Origin: CAWGMT01 sp963823675
Lineage (GTDB): Bacteria; Planctomycetota; Planctomycetia; Isosphaerales; Isosphaeraceae
Direction: 5' to 3'
Assembly (NCBI GenBank): GCA_963823675.1
Contig: CAWGMT010000005.1
Location: 1-64,000 of the forward strand
Length of the DNA: 64,000 nucleotides
Position numbers and translations under genes: made by a program. Of this stretch, positions 55,093-64,000 are shown piece after piece (position 1 is the stretch's first letter; each line of letters opens with the position of its first letter). The notes beneath the pieces were generated by a model, which saw nothing but the letters and a program-made list of their open reading frames with translations, made no database searches and was not told the DNA's origin.

Positions 55093-57346
55093 CTACAGGT
55101 CGATCTGGGTCCCGATCTCGACCACCTGTTCCAGCGGCATTCCGTACCGTCTGTCCTCGTGGACGGCGTTGCGATTCAAATACGAGAAGATGGCTTCGGG
55201 GATTCGCGAGATGCTGCCGGCTTCGCTGGCCACGATCGTTTCGTGCCCGACGTAATAGGTTGCCTTGTTGACGTCGAGCGAAATGTGCTCGGCCCTGGCG
55301 ATTTCGTGCAGCACCGGCAAGAGCAACGGCTCTTCCATGTAGCCGAACCAGACGACCAGCTTGTAGAAGCCCTCGCCGAGGTCGGTCAATTGATAGCGCG
55401 ATTCCGGCGGCACTACCGGAATCGGGCGCTCCATGACGGTGAGCATGACGACCGTCTGATGCAGCGAGCGGCCGCGCTCGACCAAGTGCATCAATACCGG
55501 CGGCACGTGCTCGGAGGTCGGGGCCAGGAATACCGCACTGCCGGGAACTCGCGAGCAGAGCCAGCGATTCAAGAGCGGCCTGGCGGCTTCCAAGGTGGGA
55601 AACCGGGTGAAATACCGCTCCATGAGCGCCGTCCGCCCCCTGCTCCAGATCAACATGCCCGCGATCAAACTCGCACCGATCAACATCGGCACATAGCCGC
55701 CATCTAAGAACTTGAACATGTTGGCGACAAGAAACGGAATGTCAAAAAAGAGGAACAGGGCCAGGATCGAGCCTGCCTTCAGCCGGCTCCAGCCCCAGGT
55801 GTGCCGCGCCACGATATAATAGAGGATCGAAGTGATCGCCATTGTCCCGGTGACCGCGATGCCGTAAGCCGCTGCCAGCTTGACCGACTCGCGAAAGGTC
55901 AGTACCAGCGTGATGCAGCCGATCGCCAGCATGCCATTGACCTCCGGGATGTAAATCTGCCCCTCGGTGTGGTAGGCCGTGTGCTTGATGGTGACCCGGG
56001 GCAGATAGCCCAGGAGCATCGCCTGGCGGGTAAGCGAGAAAGCCCCCGAGATCAGGGCCTGCGAGGCGATCACGGTGGCGGCGCTTGACAGCGCGACGAG
56101 CAAGTAGGTGGCGATGCCGCTGGGTACCTGGGCATAGAACGGGTTTGCGATCCCGTTGCGATCGCGCAAGATGAGTGCCCCCTGGCCGAGGTAGCCCAAG
56201 ACCAGCGACGGCAAGACGAAGAAGGTCCAGGCGAGGCGGATCGGGCGGATCCCGAAATGGCCCATATCCGCGTAAAGGGCCTCTCCGCCGGTAACGGCCA
56301 GAACGACCGAGCCCAGGATCAGCAGGCTGTGAATTCCGCGACGGTAGAAGAACAGGGCACCGTGATGGGGTGAAAGCGCCGTCAAGATCTCGGGCCGCTG
56401 CACGATCTGATAGAGGCCGAGGGCCGCCATCGTCACGAACCAGACCACCATGATGGGGCCGAAGAGCTTGCCGACGTCTCCGGTCCCGCGCCGCTGGATT
56501 GCGAAAAGACAAATCAGGATGACGCACGTAAGGGGCAAGACGTAGCGGTGAAGCCGGGGGATGGGGGCGTGACCGACGATTGATGCGACAGCCGTGATGA
56601 CCGGCCCCTTTTCGCTTCCGGCAAGCTCATGAGGAGGCCACAAGCCGGCAAGTTGCTTCTTCAGATCCTCGATTTGCGGGGCTTGTTCCGTCAGGCTCTG
56701 CTCATCAGTGTGCACGACCAACTTGCCCTCATCGTCGAACATGCGGAAATGGAGCACATTATCGACGGCGGCCACGACGATCAGATCTTTGCCCCCTGTC
56801 GGGATCGCACTTACGTCATTCACCGAAGGCATCAATTGGACGTCGCACGCGGGCGTGGCCACTTCGAGCCCCTCGACGGCGCTCAAAACCGAGATCGCCG
56901 GAGTGATCACGCCGTCACCGTACAGGAGCGACGCGCCGATCACGGCCAGTAACGCCATCGCCGTCACCTTGCCGCTATGACGCGCAGTCGTGCGGAACCG
57001 CTCGGGAACAGTCGCCAGCAAGGCGAAGATGCCTCCCTCGCCGTTGTGGTCGGCACGCATGATGAAAAACAGATACTTGACGGTCACGACCATCACGACG
57101 CCCAGAACATCAGCGACAGGATGCCGTAGAGGTCCTCGACGCTGGTCTTTTCACCCCCCGCCGCGTGCAGACACTCCTTGAGCGTGTAGAGCGGACTGGT
57201 GCCGATATCGCCGAATACGACCCCGAGGGCACACAAAGCCAGGGCCGCCAGGCTCGTGCCAGCGCCGTGGCCGGCGGCATGCGCGGCGCTTTGTGAGCCG
57301 CGGCCGGATCGTCCCCCGCAATTTCCTCCGTCACATGCAAACTCAT
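55093..57346 (-). CDS. kup: Kup/HAK potassium uptake permease (two frameshifts near the 5' end)
   Basis: The full protein is about 750 residues. The N-terminus MSLHVTEEIAGDDPAAAHKA starts at 57346 and shifts near 57255 into ALGVVFGDIGTSPLYTLKE, the KUP signature. It shifts again near 57100 into VKYLFFIMRADHNGEGGIFAL. Conserved GASLLYGDGVITPAISVLSA and GGEALYADMGHFG follow, with about 12 helices and a cytoplasmic tail. An extra region of about 90 residues (near 56570-56850) after the third conserved block is longer than usual. It imports K+ with protons. The shifts are probably indels. Confidence 0.88.
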
Positions 57347-57554
57347 CGATAAATCCTTCTCGTGTCATCAGTCGTCGCCGGGCCACGCAGAAACAGCAAG
57401 CGGCGATGTTCGTTCATTCGTTTTCGAAAGCGATTTCTTGTTGGCGGCGTCGCCTGCGACGGCGGCGAATCGCCGACGGCCCATCCGGGTCTGCTCGAGC
57501 CGACCGGGACCAAAACTCCGGTGAGGATCGGAACGCCAATAACTTCCGGGTAAT

Positions 57555-57604
57555 GTCGTCTTTCGCTCCGCGAAAGAAAGCCCTTTCGCGGAGCGAAAGG
57601 CGAC
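57555..57604. repeat. Double CGCTCCGCG hairpin (inverted pair)
   Basis: GTCGTCTTTCGCTCCGCGAA at 57555 and the mirror-image CGCGGAGCGAAAGGCGAC ending at 57604 pair across AAAGCC. It is the same repeat as in the 33-bp array, here upstream of kup. Confidence 0.85.
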
Positions 57605-58060
57605 ACTCATTTCCGGCCAGCGCCTGAGGGGGGAATTATACCAGGAAAGCATCCTCAAGTGGGTCGAGCGATGCAAAACCTGTTGGTAAGATAGGTTGCG
57701 GTGGGCGTTCATTGGCTGTGCAGGATAGCGACCAAGACGTTCGCCATGCCGCCCGCAGGGCTCTGGCGGTGCTCGAGGGCTGGCCGCGTGCGACCGTTCC
57801 CGACGACTCACAGACCACTCCGCGACCGTAAGGAGCGTCACGTGGCACAAGTTCAGACCGCGGAGTCGGCAAGAGGCGTCTGGATCCTGATCGGCCTGGT
57901 GTGGGCGTTCCACGAGTATCTCGAATTCGTCTGAGAATGATGCTCCAAGCGCGAACGCGCCAGCGGCCTTGACCAATTCATCCGGCCGGCCGAAACTTAA
58001 GAGGTACTCGGCGCATTTCCGCTGTCATCGTCAATTGCTCTGGGAGCTGGAAGGTTTGCC
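57605..58060. other. Intergenic region, no firm gene
   Basis: A 30-codon frame (57841-57933) starting GTG after GGAG encodes a short hydrophobic peptide ending EYLEFV. It could be a microprotein, but there is no further support. Confidence 0.3.
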
Positions 58061-58761
58061 ATGCAGCCGCTCTGGGTCGTGACGGCCGCGACGTTGGGCC
58101 TCGTAGTCAGCATGGCGCCGCCCGGTGACGACGAGAGGGTCAAGTTTTCCGATTGTCCCGCCGCCGTGCAGAAGACCTTCCAGTCCCAGACGAAGGGGGC
58201 GAAGATCGAGACCGTCACGAAGGAGAAGAACGCGGACGATGAGACGGTTTTCTGGGCCGAGCTCGCCATCAGCGGCAAGATGTACACGATTGGTGTCCTG
58301 GACGACGGCACGCTCATCGAAATGAACTTGGCCGTCGACGATGAAGAAATCCCGTTCGAGCGCTGTCCGGCCGCCGTCCAGGCGACGCTGCACCACGAGG
58401 CCTTCAGCCAGAAGGTCGGCTCCGTCGGCAAGGACATCAAATACGGCGTCCCGATCTATGAGACGATCGTCCCCTATCGTGGCCACTCGTACCAGGTCGT
58501 GGTTGCCGAGGACGGGATGCTGGTGGAAAAGGTCCTGGTGATCGAGGACGAGGAGGTCGAGCTCGACCAGTGCCCGATCGCCGTTCGCGCTGCGCTCGCG
58601 CGCATGCCGAGGGGGGGAAAATCGGCCAGATCACCCGCACGACTGGGATCAGCAAGCACACCTTCGAGGCCGAGGTCGAGATCAAGACCAAGGTTTACTT
58701 GATCGAGGTGGCCGAGAGCGGGTTCTTGATCTCCAAGTCGCTCGAGGCGGGCGAGGAGTGA
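58061..58761 (+). CDS. Exported protein with three PepSY-like repeats (one frameshift)
   Basis: About 230 residues. A short signal (VVTAATLGLVVSMA) is followed by three similar units of about 70 residues, beginning FSDCPAAVQKTFQSQ, FERCPAAVQATLHHE and LDQCPIAVRAALREH. Each continues GAKIETVTKE/VGSVGKD/GQITRT and a strand pattern such as YTIGVLDDGTLIE. This is the PepSY/BLIP-like fold of exported planctomycete proteins; it may inhibit or chaperone a protease. A shift near 58600 separates the third unit. The gene converges with purF. Confidence 0.72.
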
Positions 58762-58779
58762 GGGCTGGGGTGAAAAGTC

Positions 58780-60399
58780 ACGGGCCATCCGGCCGCGACG
58801 ATCGCAGGGCGCAGCCTGCACTGGTTCGTAGGCTCGTTGCGGCTCTGGATTGCGGCCGCCGGTCTTGCAAGCGTCTTTCTCGAGCCGGTAGAGGTACTGG
58901 CCTGTCTCGGTGGGATAATGTCCGGTGATACAGGCCCGGCAGAGGCGATCGGCCGACAGGCTGACCGACCGCGCGATCGCCTCGATGGGCAAGTAGCGCA
59001 GGCTGTCGGCGCCAAGCTCCCTGGCCATGCGCTCTGCGCGGACGCGGAGACGCCTCCGCCGGACATATCGACGTAGGGCGTGGCGAAAAGCTCGTCCCTG
59101 CGCGACATATCGATACCGTAATAGCAAGGCGCGGTGATGGGAGGGCAGGCGACCCGCAGATGGATCTCGCGCGCGCCGCCGCGATCGCGAATCTCATGGA
59201 CCAGAGCCCGCATGGTCGTCGAGCGGACGATACTATCCTCGACCAGCAAGACGCGCTTGCCGGCCAGCACTTCGGGCAGCGGCGTGTACTTGAGGCGAGC
59301 CTTCGCCGCCCGGTCGGCCGTTCCCTCGATGAACGTCCGCCCCACATAGCGATTGCGCATCAAGCCCTCGACCGACGGAACGCCCAGCGAGAATGCCATG
59401 GCGTCGGCGGCGGCCTTGGCCGTATCGGGCACCGGCACCACGATCGTATCGGCGTCGAGCGGCACATCTTCCAGGAGCGCCAGTTCCTTCCCGAGCGCCG
59501 CTCGGCTCAGGTAGACCGAGCGGTCGTCGAGCGTGCTGGCCACGTTGGCGAAGTAGATCCACTCGAAGAAACAGTGTGCACGCTTGGGCGATGGAGCAAA
59601 GCGCTCGATCTGGACCCCTCTGGAACTGGCCACGACGAGCGTGCCCGGGTCGAGCGACCGGATCTTGCGAAAGCCGAGATTGGCCAGCGGAACACTTTCC
59701 GAGGCCGCCGCGAACAGAGGACCGTGTTCCGCGATGCAGAGCGGGCGGATACCCAGGGGATCGCGCACGACCACCAGCTCTCCATGCGCGGTGATCAGGA
59801 CGATGTTATAGGCACCGTCGAATCGCTCGGCGATGCGGCCGAACATCCCGACCCAGTTCGGGATCCTGGTCCTCCGACTGGAGCTCGTAGGCCAGCGAGT
59901 GCATGATGATCTCGGTGTCGGTGTCGCGCTTGAGATGATAGTCGCCCTTGGCCAGCAGCTCTTCCTTGAGCTCCTGGTAGTTGGCGAGCTGGCCGTTGAA
60001 GGCGAAAGCGAACCACTTGGCCTTGCGGCCGTGATCGCGCTCAAACGGCTGGGCGTCGCAACGATCATTGCCGCCGCAGGTGGCATAACGTACGTGCCCG
60101 ATCGCGACCGGGCCATCCACCTCGCGCACGATCGCGTCAAACTCTTCGCGGTGATTGAGACGGAATGCCTCCGCCACCGTCCCCACTTCCTTGTGTGTCT
60201 TGATCAAGGCATTCCGGTCGGGCCGGAAACTGGCCATCCCGGCGGCAAGCTGCCCCCGGTTCTGCATGTCCAAGAGCATCCGTGGAATCAGCCGGGCGAC
60301 ACTATTGATGTCTCCGGCAATCGGGGCCAAGCCCGAGATCGCACGACCCGCAGCGTGGTAAACAGCCGCCACGCCACACTCATGGTGAAGCTCACCCAT
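58780..60399 (-). CDS. purF: Amidophosphoribosyltransferase (frameshifted; 3' end approximate)
   Basis: It catalyses the first step of purine synthesis: PRPP plus glutamine to phosphoribosylamine. MGELHHECGVAAVYH supplies the N-terminal nucleophile Cys after a short propeptide. The glutaminase part has HVRYATCGG and FNGQLANYQEL. After a shift near 59850 the synthase part has DPLGIRPLC and the PRPP loop VLLVEDSIVRSTTM. A further shift near 59060 leads to RELGADSLRYLPIEAI and the C-terminal SADRLCRACITGHYPTE. The true stop is uncertain because that frame stays open into the convergent gene. As a housekeeping gene, its shifts are best read as indels. It is divergent from proB. Confidence 0.82.
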
Positions 60400-60708
60400 G
60401 CGATCGGACTCTCCGGTGTAAGAGGCCCCGCTTCGGGGGCGAAGCCGTGTTGGTTTTCGGCTGATCGAGAGCACATCCGCTCTAGGCCCACCTCGCGAAC
60501 GCATTATAATGACGGCGTGCTCTACCTACAACCTTCATCAACGATGAAGGATGAACAACAGCGCGGCATGCGCTCAAGGTTGATTTAAGGCAGCACTCGC
60601 CCTGACGGCGCGTGAACGTCGGGCGGCTGGCCAGCCGGACGAACCGGCAGCCTATCGGCTGAGAACCGTAATGTGAAACGCAATATCGAGCTTGAGTCGA
60701 GATGCTTG

Positions 60709-61893
60709 ATGGAACCGGCCGCCGGATCGCGCCCGGCTCAATCCGCGGGATCGGGCGTGCGCGACCTGGTGCGCGACGAGGTCGTGCTCTCCGCAAAAAC
60801 CTGGGTCGTCAAAGTCGGCACCAGCGTGTTGACGGGTCCGGATGGCGCGCTCGACCCGGCCCGGATCGACCACCTCGCCGAACAAATCTGCCAGCTCATC
60901 GACGGCGGACGCAAGGTGGCTCTGGTCAGCTCGGCGCAGTCGGCGCGGGCATGGGCCAGTTGGGATGGAAGAAACGGCCCGACAACCTGCGACAGCTCCA
61001 GGCCGCGGCTGCCGTCGGACAAGCTTATTTGATAAGGGCTTACGACGAAGGGCTTCGTCGGCATTCCCGCCACGCCGCCCAGCTTTTGCTCACCCATGAG
61101 GATTTCGACAGCCGCCCCCGCTATCTCAACATGCGGAACACGCTGACTGCTCTCTTCGAGTGTGACGCCGTGCCGATCATCAACGAGAACGACACGATCA
61201 GCGTGGATGAGATCAAGTTCGGGGACAACGACCAGTTGGCCGCCATGGTTGCAAACCTGCTCCAGGCGCCGTTGCTGGTGATCCTCAGTGTGGTTGATGG
61301 GTTATTTCGGGGTGATCCGGCTGGAGCGACGGGTGGGGAAGTCGTGCCGTTGGTTCCGCAGATCGACGACCAGGTGTTGAGTCTGGCGGGTGCCGGCCGG
61401 AGCACGCTCGGTACGGGCGGCATGCAGAGCAAGCTGGCGGCGGCTCGGCTGGTGACTCAGGCGGGCGGATCGGTGATCATCGCGTCGGGATGCCGGGCTG
61501 AGCCGCTCACCAGGATCCTAGCCGGCGAGCCGGTGGGGACCCTCTTCCTGGCCCATGGCGCCAGACCACCGTGCGCGGAAGCGCTGGATCGGCATGACCG
61601 CACGGCCGCGCGGACATTACGTCGTCGACGCCGGCGCCCGCCGCGCGCTCGAATCGGGCCCCACGAGCTTGCTCGCAATCGGGATCGTCGATGTCGCCGG
61701 CGAATTCGAGAAGGGCGACGTCGTGGGCATTCGCGATGCCTCCGGTCAGGAATTTGCCCGCGGGCTTACGAACTACGCCACCTCCGACGCCCGCCGCATC
61801 CGGGGCTTGCGCACCCAGGAGGCCCGACTGGCGCTGGGCTCAGCCCTGTACGACGAGGTCGTCCACCGCGACAACCTGGTGCTGATTCTCTGA
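60709..61893 (+). CDS. proB: Glutamate 5-kinase (two frameshifts)
   Basis: It phosphorylates glutamate for proline synthesis. The kinase domain has WVVKVGTSVLTGPDG, VALVSS then GAVGAGMGQLGW (one base missing near 60940), FDSRPRYLNMRNT, AVPIINENDTIS, FGDNDQLAAMVA and GTGGMQSKLAAA. After a second shift near 61560 the PUA domain follows: GHYVVDAGARRAL, FEKGDVVGIRDASG and GLTNYATSDARRIRG. The start is uncertain; the ATG at 60709 gives a 28-residue leader before the kinase. No proA is adjacent. It is divergent from purF. Confidence 0.88.
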
Positions 61894-62305
61894 TGAAAGA
61901 ACAAATCCCGGCCCGCTCGGTGTGATCGACAGGGCCGTTTCCTTCTCGGCGTTGGGATGCGTTTGGGGCGGGGGCGAGCAATCGCCGCTTGGCGGCTCCG
62001 CTGTCTCTCCTCAGTGATTCGTCGCGCGGTTAGGATATCCTCTTGCGTCACAGGAGGCGTGCCAACCTCCGGGCGGTCGCCTTGATTTGCTTGCGCCTCC
62101 ATGGAACCGAGTGCGAGATGAATAAAAGCGGTCTCCTTATCAGAGTTTAGCGGAAGAATCCTTTGGACTCATATTTCGCAGCGGCGAAGAGCAGCATCCT
62201 CCCGTTTCACGTGTCGCCTTTCTTCACCCGAGCCCCGGTTAATGGTTCAGCGTGAAATGAAGAAACCGGACAGGGTTGGCGTACGTTGTTCCACGCCGTG
62301 GATCG
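61894..62305. other. Intergenic region, no firm gene
   Basis: A leftward frame at 61773-62102 (start MEAQANQGDRPEVG) overlaps proB antisense and lacks a ribosome binding site. I see no repeats or hairpins of note. Confidence 0.35.
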
Positions 62306-63067
62306 TCAGGGGGCGGCGGGCTTGGAGAGGCGGCGCTTCGCCCCGGCGGCGATGTCATCGACAAGCTTCTTCGCGAGCACCCAGCATTCGTCGAAGTACG
62401 GGCGGTCGATCACCACCTTATCGCCGACCGCATAACGCTTCTTCGTCCCCGCCTTGTCGAGATAGATTCTGTTGACGATGCCCGAATTGTGGATCAGCAG
62501 ATCTCGGGCGGCCTTCATCTCAGCGATCCGTTCGATCTCGTCCGCCGTCGGGCAACCGAGCTTAACAATTTTGCTCATGTAATCAAACCACGCCCTAGGG
62601 CGGTCATACTTCAGCTCGTTGAGCTCGCGTTCGGCGACGAGCAAGACAAGCGCTCCTCTGTCGGCAGCGGACAGCGCGACGCCCACCTCGATCTGCTTCT
62701 TCTGGGCGAGGTGGCGCGGGTCGTTCGTGAGCAGGAGCCGGAGGAAATCGAACACGAACGCCTCGAACAGCGTCGTAAGCTGAACGAAACTGAGACCTTG
62801 GAGGTACGTTGTCCGATAGCCGGGGTACAATTTGAGAAGATCCCGCTCTGTAACCTCTGTGCCGGTCTTAATATTCTTAGATTTCAGCGTATTCCCTTGG
62901 TGGACCCAGACCTTAAAGTGCTTCCAGATCAAGTGGATGTGCGCCCCGAAATTGACCAGGTCGTCAAGATCGTTCTTGGCGCGCGTTGCCAGCGCATCGA
63001 TCTCATCCGCGACGGCCACTCGGTGATCTCCTGCGGTGGGCCATGTTGGGGTCTTCGTCGTTGTCAA
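62306..63067 (-). CDS. HEPN-domain protein (RiboL-PSP-HEPN-like), putative RNase toxin
   Basis: A protein of 253 residues, mostly helical. LSFVQLTTLFEAFVFDFLRLLL is an early hydrophobic helix (near residue 95). The late motif ARDLLIHNSGIVNRIY contains Arg-x4-His followed by Asn, the HEPN active-site signature (Rx4-6H) of ribonucleases in toxin and abortive-infection systems. DERI-type acids precede it (ADEIERIAEM). It ends in a Lys-rich tail. Its first 65 bp overlap the upstream small gene, as in toxin-antitoxin pairs. The precise HEPN subfamily is not certain. Confidence 0.68.
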   Translation of the reverse strand: MTTTKTPTWPTAGDHRVAVADEIDALATRAKNDLDDLVNFGAHIHLIWKHFKVWVHQGNTLKSKNIKTGTEVTERDLLKLYPGYRTTYLQGLSFVQLTTLFEAFVFDFLRLLLTNDPRHLAQKKQIEVGVALSAADRGALVLLVAERELNELKYDRPRAWFDYMSKIVKLGCPTADEIERIAEMKAARDLLIHNSGIVNRIYLDKAGTKKRYAVGDKVVIDRPYFDECWVLAKKLVDDIAAGAKRRLSKPAAP

Positions 63068-63293
63068 GCAGCCGTTGGACGGCCGGGACGTCGGCGTGAT
63101 GGCCCAAGTTCACAATCGCAGTATAAGGTTGGTCGTTGAAGGAGATGGCGTCCTCGTCAACGTAATAGTGACATCCCGCATCGTCGAGAAGTTTCTTGAC
63201 CAAGCCGAGTTGATCAAGTTGCACCATGATGTAAGGCCCCGCGTCTCCGTCGTCGCTGATCCGGATCGGTTTTTTGGTGAATGAGTCGATCAT
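63003..63293 (-). CDS. Small protein overlapping the HEPN gene, candidate antitoxin
   Basis: A protein of 96 residues from the ATG at 63293: FTKKPIRISDDGDAGPYIMV, LGLVKKLLDDAGCHYYVDED and YTAIVNLGHHADVPAVQRLL suggest a compact ferredoxin-like alpha/beta fold. The first part resembles small proteins that accompany predicted defence genes, but no family is certain. The gene overlaps the HEPN gene by 65 bp in another frame, implying coupled expression. The longer frame to 63470 is not supported. Confidence 0.55.
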   Translation of the reverse strand: MIDSFTKKPIRISDDGDAGPYIMVQLDQLGLVKKLLDDAGCHYYVDEDAISFNDQPYTAIVNLGHHADVPAVQRLLDNDEDPNMAHRRRSPSGRRG

Positions 63294-63299
63294 TGCCCC

Positions 63300-63376
63300 A
63301 CCTAATGATTGTGAGTACTGTCGTGAGCTGCACGAAGCTGAGATGTTGGAGGTACGCTGAAAAACCCGGCTGTCGG
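63300..63376 (-). pseudogene. Fragment of a second HEPN gene copy
   Basis: The leftward translation GFSAYLQHLSFVQLTTVLTI matches the HEPN protein's YLQGLSFVQLTTLFEAF at both protein and DNA level (compare 62768-62830). It breaks off on both sides. It lies just upstream of the small gene and probably marks a past duplication or recombination. Confidence 0.6.
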
Positions 63377-63432
63377 AGATCGGCTGAGCAGTGTACAGAT
63401 GGTCCCATAGGCTGCGTGAACGCGCGAGGTCT

Positions 63433-64000
63433 TTAGTATAAGTTTTTGACCGTCCACGCCCGGAGGCCATCGTAGCTGAACCCTAGGTGGAACGTGACGA
63501 GGCGGTTCTCAGAGTGACCACGGCTGTAGTTACCCTTGGCCGGGACGAAGAACGCCGTCAACCCGCACGCCAACTCGATTGACCCGGATTGCGGTGTTTT
63601 TATTTCCGCGATGCGACCGCTGACCCTTGCCAGTGGTTCAACTCGCTCCCAGAAGTCCTCATCCCTGAGCCACTGGCCCAATGAGGAATGGTGGACGAGA
63701 GCTCTGATGCCAGTCTGGCAACCGAGCCATTCAAAGCTGATGGTGCGGTTGCGGAGGAATTGTGCCTTACGACTGCATTCTTCGCGATAGCGCAGGGCCT
63801 CGTCTAAGGCTAGGTTCGATCCCTCGATCGCCTGTATGGCCTTGAGAACGTAGAGGTAGTAAGTTGCGTCTAGCGCTGTGGTGTTCGCCCTCCAGTAGAC
63901 TACACGCTCAATGACCGACTCAATGCTCGGCGTGTTGCTGGCAAGCCGGACGGCCCGAACCCAGAGCCGCAAATCCTTCTCGTTGTCAGGCTCCTCGTTC
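63433..64000 (-). CDS. C-terminal part of a large protein of unknown function (cut by window edge)
   Basis: The frame is open to the right edge of the window, so 189 residues of a longer protein are seen. The tail has TYYLYVLKAIQAIEGSNLAL, FLRNRTISFEWLGCQTGI, VSGRIAEIKTPQSGSIEL and GLTAFFVPAKGNYSRG, ending FSYDGLRAWTVKNLY. I recall similar C-termini on large P-loop or effector proteins of unknown function, sometimes in defence islands, but this is memory and not a match. It lies next to the HEPN pair on the same strand. Confidence 0.6.
   Translation of the reverse strand, partial: NEEPDNEKDLRLWVRAVRLASNTPSIESVIERVVYWRANTTALDATYYLYVLKAIQAIEGSNLALDEALRYREECSRKAQFLRNRTISFEWLGCQTGIRALVHHSSLGQWLRDEDFWERVEPLARVSGRIAEIKTPQSGSIELACGLTAFFVPAKGNYSRGHSENRLVTFHLGFSYDGLRAWTVKNLY

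Noticed and set aside
57841..57933. 30-residue microprotein
   Set aside because: It has a plausible GTG and GGAG, but the peptide has no recognised pattern and could arise by chance.
58061..61893. purF and proB as genuine pseudogenes
   Set aside because: All catalytic motifs persist over the shifts, and similar shifts affect unrelated genes throughout the window, which points to base-level errors.
61773..62102. Leftward frame of 109 codons beginning MEAQANQGDRPEVG
   Set aside because: It overlaps the proB 3' end antisense, lacks a ribosome binding site and is Arg/Pro-rich.

Overview
The window is about 64 kb of GC-rich bacterial DNA that looks like a planctomycete chromosome, probably an Isosphaeraceae-type organism. 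This is inferred, not proven. The grounds are PEP-CTERM exported proteins, giant Ser/Thr kinases fused to WD40 repeats, an ECF sigma factor overlapping such a kinase, a GloVer-repeat protein, a CxxCH/LRR/toroid protein, and many short palindromic intergenic repeats. No rRNA, tRNA or CRISPR array was seen.

Layout. 0-9 kb: a secreted TPR protein, an NHL-repeat PEP-CTERM protein, a CPBP protease, a DUF4287/DUF5655 protein, repeats, a nuclease remnant, a DUF885 peptidase and a serine hydrolase. 9-15.3 kb: an LRR/CxxCH/toroid protein, an M49-type peptidase, a lactonase-fold protein and a UPF0175/DUF3368 toxin-antitoxin pair. 15.4-17.0 kb: an IS4-type element with an 11-bp target duplication. 17-31.5 kb: a metallophosphatase, an esterase, tandem repeats, an M48 peptidase, lipoproteins, a DUF962 protein, formate-THF ligase, an ABC exporter operon, an S9 peptidase and a POT transporter. 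31.6-36.4 kb: a four-gene operon of acyl-CoA enzymes. 36.6-46.6 kb: two giant kinases and an ECF sigma factor. 47-48.2 kb: the GloVer PEP-CTERM protein. 48.3-50.8 kb: two more acyl-CoA enzymes. 51-58.8 kb: small hypotheticals, a Nudix hydrolase, a YiiX-like hydrolase, a BON protein, a Kup K+ transporter and a PepSY-like protein. 58.8-61.9 kb: divergent purF and proB. 62.3-64 kb: a HEPN protein overlapping a small gene, beside the C-terminus of a large protein.

Most interesting system. Two loci together encode homologues of every enzyme in the glyoxylate-assimilation half of the 3-hydroxypropionate bicycle. One locus (31.6-36.4 kb) has two family III CoA transferases (SmtA/SmtB-like), a malyl/citramalyl-CoA lyase (Mcl) and a mesaconyl-C1-CoA hydratase (Mch). 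The other (48.4-50.8 kb) has mesaconyl-CoA C1-C4 isomerase (Mct) and mesaconyl-C4-CoA hydratase (Meh). Together they could convert propionyl-CoA plus glyoxylate to acetyl-CoA plus pyruvate. A degenerate ~70-bp direct repeat lies next to each locus and brackets the kinase/sigma block between them, which suggests that the block split an ancestral cluster.

Caution. Many genes carry single-base frameshifts, including housekeeping purF and proB and transporter kup. I read these mainly as sequencing or assembly indels. Such genes are annotated over their full reconstructed span, with approximate shift points.
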